Positions 9,214 through 16,153 of a DNA stretch of 53,043 bases are shown here, one piece after another. The stretch is from assembly GCA_900539425.1 (NCBI GenBank), contig UQBX01000014.1, forward strand, positions 1 to 53,043, in the 5' to 3' direction. This DNA is from an uncultured Oscillospiraceae bacterium (GTDB lineage Bacteria; Bacillota; Clostridia; Oscillospirales; Acutalibacteraceae). The stretch's first letter is position 1; every line of letters begins with the position of its first letter. The notes under the pieces are model-generated. The model was not told the DNA's origin, ran no database searches, and saw only the letters and a program-made list of their open reading frames with translations. Position numbers and translations under genes: made by a program.

Positions 9214-9247
9214 AAAGCCCCGAAACACATTTATGTTTCGGGGCTTT
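9214..9247. terminator. Bidirectional terminator
   Basis: AAAGCCCCGAAACA pairs perfectly with TGTTTCGGGGCTTT around a six-base loop, with A- and T-runs at both sides. It separates the LacI gene (+) from the thioredoxin-like gene (-). Confidence 0.92.
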
Positions 9248-9280
9248 TACTATAGCTTTCACCACTGTAATTTGTAGGTA

Positions 9281-9634
9281 TTATTTACCCAGCAGCTTTT
9301 TTATTTCTTCGGCTTTTAATACCCTGCCTGCGGAAACCACCTTTTCATTTACAACAAGAGCAGGCATACTCATAACACCGTATTTCATTACCTCCTGCAT
9401 ATCTGTTATATACTCAACCTGTGAGTTCCCGGCAGCTTGCTGTGCGTTTTCAAAAAGCTTGTGGCACGACTTACACCCCGAGCCCAAAACTTTAATACCT
9501 AAATCACTGCTTTTAAACTCATCACATTCAACCGGTGATTGTTTGCTTTGTGCTGACTGGCAAGCGCATTTACAAGTGCCCTCAGTCATTTTTTCCTTGT
9601 CTTTGAGTTTTTTTGAAAAATTAAAAACTGACAT
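9281..9634 (-). CDS. Thioredoxin-like redox-active disulfide protein
   Basis: A 117-residue cytosolic protein. The C-terminal 75 residues match the small redox-active disulfide protein family (glutaredoxin/thioredoxin fold): active-site motif GSGCKSCH, cis-proline region GVMSMPALVV. The N-terminus has an extra cysteine-rich patch (CKCAC near residue 21) that the core family lacks and that could bind metal or arsenic. It is the last gene of an ArsR-ArsP-like permease operon; similar trios occur widely in anaerobes and suggest a thiol/metalloid resistance role, which is inference. RBS GGAGG is well placed. Confidence 0.85.
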   Translation of the reverse strand: MSVFNFSKKLKDKEKMTEGTCKCACQSAQSKQSPVECDEFKSSDLGIKVLGSGCKSCHKLFENAQQAAGNSQVEYITDMQEVMKYGVMSMPALVVNEKVVSAGRVLKAEEIKKLLGK

Positions 9635-9672
9635 AATGTTTACCTCCGTGTATAAATATAATTCTTAACTGT

Positions 9673-10686
9673 TTACACCAGCAGATGCTGGAACGCATTG
9701 AACACGTAACCAACAATTATAATGCCGATGGTGCAAACGGCAATAAAGATGACGAGAAGTTTGGGCTTTACTGCTTTTCTCAGCATTACGAGCGACGGCA
9801 GTGATAAAGTTGTGACACTCATCATAAATGACAATACCACGCCGAGCCGCGCGCCCTTTGAAAGCAGTGCTTCAGCGATGGGGATAGTACCGAAAATATC
9901 AGCATACATGGGTATTCCTATTATTGTGGCTATAATCACGCCGAACGGATTCCCCGTGCCAAGCACTTTTACTATAATATCCTGCGGAATCCAGTTATGT
10001 ATAACTGCGCCGATGCCCACGCCTATCAATACATAAAGGAAAACTTTTTTTGCTGTTGAAACAACCTGCTGCCATGCATATCTAATTCTGTCTTTAAAAA
10101 GCAGTTTTTCCTGCGGCGTATCCATTGATTTTCCGCTTTTTATAAATTCCTCCACCTGATCTTCAAGATGCAGCTTTTCTATCATAGTTCCGCCGGCAAC
10201 GGCAATCACAAGACCAAGCACCACGTACACAACTGCAACCTTCCACCCGAAGATGCTCATTAGCAATATAAACGAACCGAGATCCACCATGGGCGAAGAT
10301 ATCAAAAATGAAAACGTTACCCCTACAGGCAGCCCGGCACTTGTAAATCCCATAAAAAGCGGAATGGATGAGCAAGAGCAAAACGGTGTTACGGTTCCAA
10401 GCAACGCAGCTATTAAGTTTGCCCGTATTCCGTGAAATCTGCCCAGGATTTTCTTTGTTCTCTCCGGCGGAAAAAAGCTTTGAATATATGAAATAATAAG
10501 AATCAAAAACCCGAGCAGAAGCATTATCTTGATAGTATCATACAAAAAGAACTGTATGCTTCCCCCTATTCGCGAATCAATATCCAACCCGCATGCAGTG
10601 AGCAATCTGCCTATCAATTCATTCAGCCACTGCATCCCGAGAATTTGATTTTGAATGAAATCCCAACAATTTTTTAAACCGATCAT
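9673..10686 (-). CDS. ArsP/YraQ-family (DUF318) permease
   Basis: A 337-residue membrane permease with about eight to ten helices in two similar halves. The hallmark TPFCSCSSIPLF segment, with three closely spaced cysteines in a helix, is present near residue 100, and the second half has the matching GIPMYADIFGTIPIAEA. Characterised ArsP members export trivalent organoarsenicals. The ATG at 10686 is chosen because the family begins shortly before the first helix; its ribosome site (GGGTGA) is weak, and the open frame reaches 10821. It lies between the arsR gene and the thioredoxin-like gene. Confidence 0.86.
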   Translation of the reverse strand: MIGLKNCWDFIQNQILGMQWLNELIGRLLTACGLDIDSRIGGSIQFFLYDTIKIMLLLGFLILIISYIQSFFPPERTKKILGRFHGIRANLIAALLGTVTPFCSCSSIPLFMGFTSAGLPVGVTFSFLISSPMVDLGSFILLMSIFGWKVAVVYVVLGLVIAVAGGTMIEKLHLEDQVEEFIKSGKSMDTPQEKLLFKDRIRYAWQQVVSTAKKVFLYVLIGVGIGAVIHNWIPQDIIVKVLGTGNPFGVIIATIIGIPMYADIFGTIPIAEALLSKGARLGVVLSFMMSVTTLSLPSLVMLRKAVKPKLLVIFIAVCTIGIIIVGYVFNAFQHLLV

Positions 10687-10705
10687 AAAGTTCACCCGAT
10701 TATTT

Positions 10706-10736
10706 ATATCTATATATTTACATATATCTATATATT
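10706..10736 (-). promoter_or_regulatory. Direct repeats before the permease gene
   Basis: The 13-mer ATATCTATATATT occurs exactly twice, at 10706-10718 and 10724-10736, 18 bases apart. The complement contains ATAGATA, close to the ATAGACA arm of the operator upstream of arsR, so this may be a second ArsR site or an internal promoter. Inference. Confidence 0.45.
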
Positions 10737-10771
10737 GGTTTTTAAATAAGCCGTGCCGAAAATTTATATTT

Positions 10772-11074
10772 TCAACAGCACGGCTTTTTATCATCTGAGC
10801 AATCAGATTGTAAAAATTCACGCAAACACTCAGAAGCCTGTTTCATACCCTCGGCTGAAATTGAATAATGCATCCATTTGCCTTCTTTGCGGCCGGTAAC
10901 GACCCCCGAATCACAAAGTATTTTCATATGGTGTGATAATGTAGGCTGGGTCACATCAAGTTCTTCAAGCAATCTGCACGCGCATTTTTCTCCTGTAGAA
11001 AGCAGCTGTAATATTTTTATTCTGTTCTCGTCACAAAACGCTTTAAACATAACAGCCGTTTTCTTTGAATCCAT
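10772..11074 (-). CDS. ArsR/SmtB-family metalloid-responsive repressor
   Basis: A 100-residue winged-helix repressor. The recognition helix reads DVTQPTLSHHMKIL. Cysteines in GEKCACRLL sit where ArsR proteins use the CxC metalloid-sensing pair, and the protein ends in CC. It heads the operon with the ArsP-like permease and thioredoxin-like gene and has a perfect 16-bp palindrome 18 bases upstream of its start. An imperfect hairpin (AGCCGTGC/GCACGGCT) overlaps its last codons and may act as an attenuator before the permease gene. Confidence 0.9.
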   Translation of the reverse strand: MDSKKTAVMFKAFCDENRIKILQLLSTGEKCACRLLEELDVTQPTLSHHMKILCDSGVVTGRKEGKWMHYSISAEGMKQASECLREFLQSDCSDDKKPCC

Positions 11075-11091
11075 TTTGATCGCTCCGTTTC

Positions 11092-11107
11092 ATAGACATC
11101 TGTCTAT
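11092..11107. promoter_or_regulatory. ArsR operator
   Basis: ATAGACATCTGTCTAT is a perfect inverted repeat (7-2-7), 17 bases before the arsR start. Shape and position match ArsR/SmtB operators. Confidence 0.75.
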
Positions 11108-11182
11108 ATGTATTATATTCAACACATAGATAAATGTCAATGCATTTTTTAAATAAATGCATTAAATATAATACGCACCAAA

Positions 11183-11211
11183 AAGCTGACCTCTGCAAAC
11201 AAGGTCAGCTT
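11183..11211 (-). terminator. Terminator of the marR-type gene
   Basis: AAGCTGACCT pairs with AGGTCAGCTT around nine bases; on the minus strand a T5 run follows. Confidence 0.85.
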
Positions 11212-11226
11212 CTTATATTAAGCATA

Positions 11227-11661
11227 TCAATCTCCGGGCTCCAGTGATGCTTCCGCCGCCATTATAAGCAGACGTTTAAATTCACTTCTCTCTTCATCAG
11301 TCATCTGGCTTGTCATTCGCTGAAAGCATAAATCTATCTGCTCTTTTACATATGGATAAGCCTGCCACGCCTTTTCCGTAGGCTTAATAATATATGTTCT
11401 TTTGTCTTTTGCATTTGCTGTACGAACCATAAAGCCGGAACTTTCAAGCTTTGAAACAGTTTTGGCAATTACGCTTTTATCAAGCCTGAGACGTTTTGTA
11501 ATATCATCCTGAGTTAGCTCCCCAAAATCACAAACGATTAAAATGACTGCGGCCTGAGCGGCAGTTAGACCATACTGCGCGCATCCGCTGTTAAGCCATA
11601 TATGCGATTTTCTGTAAAGTATTGAAATAGATTTGAAAGGACTGTCCATCATATTCGGCAT
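11227..11661 (-). CDS. MarR-family transcriptional regulator
   Basis: A 144-residue winged-helix regulator. The recognition region reads LTQDDITKRLRLDKSVIAKTV, followed by the wing (AKDKRTYII) and a C-terminal dimer helix, the usual MarR layout and length. RBS AAGGAGG precedes the ATG. The gene is divergent from the MFS-CBS transporter, whose promoter carries a perfect 14-bp palindrome at the predicted transcription start; this regulator is its likely ligand. Drug-like ligands are common for such pairs, but nothing here identifies one. Confidence 0.9.
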   Translation of the reverse strand: MPNMMDSPFKSISILYRKSHIWLNSGCAQYGLTAAQAAVILIVCDFGELTQDDITKRLRLDKSVIAKTVSKLESSGFMVRTANAKDKRTYIIKPTEKAWQAYPYVKEQIDLCFQRMTSQMTDEERSEFKRLLIMAAEASLEPGD

Positions 11662-11726
11662 ACTGAAAGCCTCCTTATCATTATGAATTTATTATAAGCC
11701 AAAATGATGGCATTTGCAACCAACTA

Positions 11727-11774
11727 TTGACTGAAAGAAGCAATTGTGCTATATTATTTGGTGGCAATTGCCAC
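11727..11774 (+). promoter_or_regulatory. Promoter and MarR operator of the MFS-CBS gene
   Basis: TTGACT (11727-11732), 17 bases, TATATT (11750-11755) form a good vegetative promoter. GTGGCAATTGCCAC (11761-11774), a perfect 14-bp palindrome, covers the predicted start of transcription, the position expected for a MarR-type repressor. Confidence 0.78.
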
Positions 11775-11820
11775 TATTTGTTTTTTTACAAACTATATTA
11801 TAGAAAAGGAGATCATAAAA

Positions 11821-13491
11821 ATGGAAAACACGAATAAAATATGGAATAAAAATTTTATTCTGCTTTTTATCACCAATCTATTGGTACTTGCGGCATTTTA
11901 CGCATCAATTCCAATAATCCCTGTTTACTGCCAGGAAATAGGCATTACCGGTTCCAAAGTCGGCATCGTACTGACAGCTATGTCTGTTGCTACGATTCTG
12001 TTCAGACCCGTGGCAGGTTACCTGCTTGACAATTTTAACCGCTACATTGTTTATATTATTTTTCTGGCGCTTTTCTGCCTTGCATTTCCGGCGTTCATAG
12101 CGTTTCCGATTTTTGCGGTGCTTATCATAATCCGCCTTTATATGGGCGCAGTATATTCTGTTTGCGGCTCTGCAACTATGACACTTGCAAGCGATGTTCT
12201 TCCCAAGACTAAAATAACCGAAGGCATAAGCAGATTTGCGTTTACAATTTCAATAGGTATGGCGGTAGGCCCGTTTGTAGGTATTCAGGTGCAGAATCAT
12301 ATGAGCAGTAAAGCATCTTTTCTTACTGTCTTTGCAATTTCAGTAGTTGCTCTTATCTGCGTATCCTGCTGCAAGATAAAATATCCTAAAATTCAGAGAA
12401 AGAAATTTGTACTTAAAGACACAATATACAAACCGGCGCTGCCGTTTATGTTCAACATGACGTTCCTTATGATACCTTACGGCGCTGTTATAGCTTATTC
12501 ATCAATACTTGCGCAGGAGAAAGAACTTACTTCAGTTTTGCCGTTTTTCTACATCTGCCTTGTAGTAGGAATGCTTATTTCCAAGCTTTCTACGCAAAAG
12601 ATGATAGATGCAGGCAGGCATCGCGTTCTGGTTTACATCAGCCTTGTAATTCTGATAGTAACAATGATCAGCTATCAGTTCCTTGAAACAGGAGCGCATC
12701 TGCTTATTGCCGGTTTCTTTTTCGGAATCGGATACGGCATTTTGCAGCCTCTTTTCCAGGCATTCGTTACAGGTACAACTCCCGCTCCCAAGCGCGGCGT
12801 TGCAAACGCCACCTATCTGCTGTCTTACGATATCGGTATCGGCATAGGCTCTCTGCTCATGGGCTTCCTTCAGGAATCCATAGGCCTTACAACAGGTTTT
12901 GCCCTTACTGCCATTGCTTATATAGTAGGCGGAATTATTTACGTTGTATATATTGATAAATATTACCGCAAACTTAAAAACAGCGCTGACGAAAGCAAAC
13001 CTCAAGCAGACACGCTTACTAAATATATGGAAACCAATATATTCACATTGAAAGAAACATCTACCGTTCGTGATGCTATTGAATACTTCCTTGATAAAAA
13101 CGTAAGCGGCGTGCCGATCGTTTCTAAGGACGGAGCTTGTGTGGGCTTTATCAGCGATGGCAATATCATGCGTTATCTTAAAGGGGACGAAAACCCGCCT
13201 GCCGCAATAGACAGTTCGTTTTCATTCATTAATTATCTGTGGAACCCCGATACTGAATTTGAGGAAAAACTCAATTCCATAATGGATATGAACGTGCTTG
13301 AAATAGGAAACAACAAACCTATCACTATACAGGAAAGCGCCTCTCTTGAAGACGCCTGCAGACTGCTCAGTGAATCAGGCATAAAAAAGGTGCCTGTTGT
13401 AAATAACGGCAAAGTTGTGGGAATAATCTCCCGCACGGCAATTACACATTATATAACAAAGCGTTATTTGAAGAATGAGAAAAAAGCATAA
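11821..13491 (+). CDS. MFS transporter fused to a tandem CBS (Bateman) module
   Basis: A 556-residue fusion. Residues 1-390 form a 12-helix major facilitator: conserved motif-A-like loop (RPVAGYLLDNFNR) between helices 2 and 3, and RGVANATYLLSYDIGIGIG in the second half, resembling drug-efflux MFS proteins. From about residue 398 to 550 lie two CBS repeats (SGVPIVSKDGACVGFISDG and IKKVPVVNNGKVVGIISR), a module that binds adenosyl ligands and regulates CLC channels, MgtE and ABC importers. RBS AAGGAG fixes the ATG at 11821. Transport is therefore likely gated by cytosolic AMP/ATP or c-di-AMP; inference. The MFS-CBS pairing is uncommon. Confidence 0.9.
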   Translation: MENTNKIWNKNFILLFITNLLVLAAFYASIPIIPVYCQEIGITGSKVGIVLTAMSVATILFRPVAGYLLDNFNRYIVYIIFLALFCLAFPAFIAFPIFAVLIIIRLYMGAVYSVCGSATMTLASDVLPKTKITEGISRFAFTISIGMAVGPFVGIQVQNHMSSKASFLTVFAISVVALICVSCCKIKYPKIQRKKFVLKDTIYKPALPFMFNMTFLMIPYGAVIAYSSILAQEKELTSVLPFFYICLVVGMLISKLSTQKMIDAGRHRVLVYISLVILIVTMISYQFLETGAHLLIAGFFFGIGYGILQPLFQAFVTGTTPAPKRGVANATYLLSYDIGIGIGSLLMGFLQESIGLTTGFALTAIAYIVGGIIYVVYIDKYYRKLKNSADESKPQADTLTKYMETNIFTLKETSTVRDAIEYFLDKNVSGVPIVSKDGACVGFISDGNIMRYLKGDENPPAAIDSSFSFINYLWNPDTEFEEKLNSIMDMNVLEIGNNKPITIQESASLEDACRLLSESGIKKVPVVNNGKVVGIISRTAITHYITKRYLKNEKKA

Positions 13492-13597
13492 CGTTATAAA
13501 CATTTATATATTGTTAACTGCCTGATTATTTTAACTGTTTAATCAATCACCACAGTACACAATTTTGTTTCAACTAAACATTTACTCACAAAAAAGA

Positions 13598-13632
13598 CCC
13601 CCGAAGCCCTGCGTTTATCAGGATTTCGGGGG
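13598..13632 (+). terminator. Terminator of the MFS-CBS gene
   Basis: CCCCCGAA pairs with TTCGGGGG, extended inward by CCTG/CAGG. It is followed by ATTGTTTATTATTTT, and A-rich sequence precedes it. Confidence 0.75.
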
Positions 13633-13758
13633 ATTGTTTATTATTTTAGTTTTTAAAGCAAAGAGATTTTTGTTTTTATGCCATATAAAAAACTTTTAAT
13701 AAGATATAATATCTTTTTTACAACATACAACTATTTTATTATCTATCTTTTAAAATAC

Positions 13759-14448
13759 TCAATGGATCTTTTGTTGTTTTAAGCTAACTGTTATCAAACG
13801 AATTGTTATAAACATGATTATGATATAAACAACTGCACTTGATACAGCTGATAAAACAAACATATTTCTATCATTTGATTTAGTATTATTCACAATTATA
13901 AATGTATTTTGAAGAGTAAGGACTGATACAAGAGCATCAATAAAGTTTATAGTTCTTAGCTCTGCAATAAGAATATTACCGTGTTTTCTGTTCCTTTGTT
14001 TACGAATATTTACAGATGCGATTGTAATCTTATAAGTTGTATACGCCGCCATTGCTATTGCAGGAATAAGGCTCATATTTACGGGCTTTTCAAATTTCGC
14101 CATCAATGAAATAGGACAAATTAACGCCAAATTCAAGAATAAAAGTATAGCGCAGCTAAAGCGAAAAGCTATTCGTCTGCCTTTTATTTTTTCACTTTCA
14201 CATTTTGCTTTTATGTTCTTTTCTGCAAACAAAATTATCCCGCGGATAATTGCAAGTAAAATATAAAACACGCAAATGCTTGAGTGCCATATGGACAGCA
14301 AACGAATCCCTAAATATCCGTTATATAAAGCAAACAATATAGTAAAACCAAATGAAAAGAGCGAACCCGTAATAGTCTTAAAAATATAATCTTTTTTCCA
14401 TTTATTTAGAATTGAGATTGCCCTTTCAAGTATTGTTTTGCTCTCCAT
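13759..14448 (-). CDS. Conserved membrane protein of unknown function
   Basis: A 229-residue protein with about six hydrophobic segments and basic connecting loops (RKQRNRKH near residue 155). I do not recognise a family with confidence. The ATG at 14448 (MESKT) is chosen over 14484 because AGAGGA stands eight bases upstream. It overlaps the 3' end of the TetR gene by 23 bases, so the two are translationally coupled and this protein is probably under TetR control. Confidence 0.72.
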   Translation of the reverse strand: MESKTILERAISILNKWKKDYIFKTITGSLFSFGFTILFALYNGYLGIRLLSIWHSSICVFYILLAIIRGIILFAEKNIKAKCESEKIKGRRIAFRFSCAILLFLNLALICPISLMAKFEKPVNMSLIPAIAMAAYTTYKITIASVNIRKQRNRKHGNILIAELRTINFIDALVSVLTLQNTFIIVNNTKSNDRNMFVLSAVSSAVVYIIIMFITIRLITVSLKQQKIH

Positions 14449-15049
14449 ATAATTTTTCCTCTGATAAGTGCGGCAGATTAACACACTTTTCTATGACATC
14501 AATAATACTTTCAATAGAATCCCTGCAATCATCGTCTATCCATTCCTTAACAATTGCTATAATACCCTCTATGTAATAAGCAATATAATACTTCTGCATT
14601 TCATCAGGCACATTGAATCGTTTTAGGATCGGTTCCAAAATATAATTTTTGAAATTCTTATATTTTATATGCGTCTGCATACCATCCGGATTTCTGAAAG
14701 CGGCCCGATAAACCTTTTTATTATCCCTTATAAATTGCAGGTACGGTTGCAGATATTCCTTATTGATAAAAACAAGATCTTTCAATTGCATTTCGTCTAT
14801 ATGATCAACCAGATCCTCTGATTTTTGTTCAAAATATGACTGAAAGCGTTCATTCACAACTTCCATCGCTTCATTTGCTAAATCTGAAATTGTTTCATAG
14901 TGCAGATAAAAGGTAGACCTGTTTACTCCCGCTTTTTGGCAGATTTCTTTTATAGTAATATATTCTAAATCTTTTACTTCAAGTAAAGCGATAAGCGCCT
15001 CGTCCATAAGGAGGGCGGTATTGAAATATTTACTTTCTGATTTGTTCAT
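14426..15049 (-). CDS. TetR/AcrR-family transcriptional regulator
   Basis: A 207-residue regulator. The N-terminal HTH reads ITIKEICQKAGVNRSTFYLHY, a textbook TetR motif; the C-terminal ligand domain is of the TetR_C_8 type common in Firmicutes (EPILKRF...YYIAYYIEGIIAIVKEW). It follows a small two-helix membrane protein by 20 bases and overlaps the downstream membrane protein gene. The three form one operon that is probably autoregulated. Confidence 0.88.
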   Translation of the reverse strand: MNKSESKYFNTALLMDEALIALLEVKDLEYITIKEICQKAGVNRSTFYLHYETISDLANEAMEVVNERFQSYFEQKSEDLVDHIDEMQLKDLVFINKEYLQPYLQFIRDNKKVYRAAFRNPDGMQTHIKYKNFKNYILEPILKRFNVPDEMQKYYIAYYIEGIIAIVKEWIDDDCRDSIESIIDVIEKCVNLPHLSEEKLYGEQNNT

Positions 15050-15069
15050 ATGCCGCCCTCTGCCCTTTC

Positions 15070-15426
15070 TTATTCTTCTTCACTGATTTCTTTCGCAAGC
15101 TGCATAATTTCAAATGCGTACTTTTGTTTACCGCTGGCAAGCAACTTTTTGTAAATAGGATAATTGATGCAAACGCCGATAATCCCGATAATCCCAATTA
15201 CAACTCCAACAGCCGTCATAAGGCCGCTCCCGTCCCCGATTACTTTCATTGAAAGGCACAATCCGAGACCAAGCACAAGCGTCATAACAACACCAAAGGT
15301 ATAGGTGAAAACATTTGCCTTACTCTTTGCTTTCCTGTCCAGCTTTTTCAAAGCTAAAACCTTTGAAGCATTCTTCGGTGCATATTCTTTGGCAATTGCC
15401 TCTGCATAAATTTTATCTGTGTTCAT
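15070..15426 (-). CDS. Small conserved two-helix membrane protein
   Basis: A 118-residue protein with a cytosolic lysine-rich N-terminus (KLDRKAKSK), two membrane helices (about 43-65 and 72-95) and a charged C-terminal tail (KQKYAFEIMQLAKEISEEE). Homologues are common next to TetR genes in Clostridia and are often labelled dihydropteridine reductase in databases, which nothing in the sequence supports. The ATG at 15426 is set by AAGGAG. It is the first gene of the TetR operon. Confidence 0.78.
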   Translation of the reverse strand: MNTDKIYAEAIAKEYAPKNASKVLALKKLDRKAKSKANVFTYTFGVVMTLVLGLGLCLSMKVIGDGSGLMTAVGVVIGIIGIIGVCINYPIYKKLLASGKQKYAFEIMQLAKEISEEE

Positions 15427-16153
15427 AGTGATTTCTCCTTTGAATTGTATTTCAGCCTCAGCTGATAATACAATAATAGCCGATTGAGTTTTGAAACTGA
15501 ACAACACGTTTTTCGTTTTGTGTCGATTTCAAAACGCTTTGGCTTTTTCCCAAATTCTTCCTATAAACACTTGAGATAATTTCATTATACCTCATTTGAC
15601 AGGATAATTATAGTTCTGTTTTAAAGCAAAAATCCGACTAAAGAGTAATTCCGTCATACCGCTCGCCGAAACGAAGCAGGCATTTTTGTGTCATTAACGG
15701 AGCGGAAAGTAGTATATTTCAGCAGTAGGTTAAGGTTAACAACTTAGCCTTGTTTTTTCATAACATTGGTAAATTGCGCTTTGTCAAAGCTGAAGCTGAC
15801 TGCGTAATCAATGGCAAGCCGCATAAGATTATACTTTGTGGGTTAGCCCCTCTTTTCTGCAAAATACATACTCCGTTGAGTTTTACCATTTGGATTTTTA
15901 ATTTTAGTCAACCGCTCTTTTTCTCACAACGCGTCTGATAAATCTCTGAATTTATAGTACGCTTTTTTTGCATCAGTCACGCTTTCTGCCACTTCATATA
16001 TTAAAATCACCTTTTTAAGACAACAATCAGGACCTAATAAATTATAGTGAAACCATTTCCTCTTTTGTCAAAACATCATTATATTAAAATCGACAAAACC
16101 ATTATAATATGTTAAAATCAAATTATAAAAACAATTATATTGGAGAATATCTA
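15427..16153. other. Non-coding stretch, possible gene remnants
   Basis: About 730 bases with no gene I can support. Bases 15640-15960 are richer in G+C than the flanks and read like decayed coding sequence; a 62-codon frame at 15750-15938 has no ribosome site. It forms the boundary between the TetR operon and the A+T-rich island at 16154. Confidence 0.5.
16066..16122 (+). promoter_or_regulatory. -10 box and near-direct repeat upstream of the nuclease-like gene
   Basis: TATAAT at 16103-16108 has no good -35. Two imperfect copies of a roughly 25-base unit, GTCAAAACATCATTATATTA and GACAAAACCATTATAATATG, each ending in TTAAAATC or AAAATC, lie in tandem. They could be autoregulatory binding sites. 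Confidence 0.35.

Noticed and set aside
9168..9668. 166-codon plus-strand frame
   Set aside because: It runs through the bidirectional terminator and the thioredoxin-like gene in antisense.
15750..15938. 62-codon plus-strand frame
   Set aside because: No ribosome site, no family, and it lies in a stretch that looks like decayed sequence.
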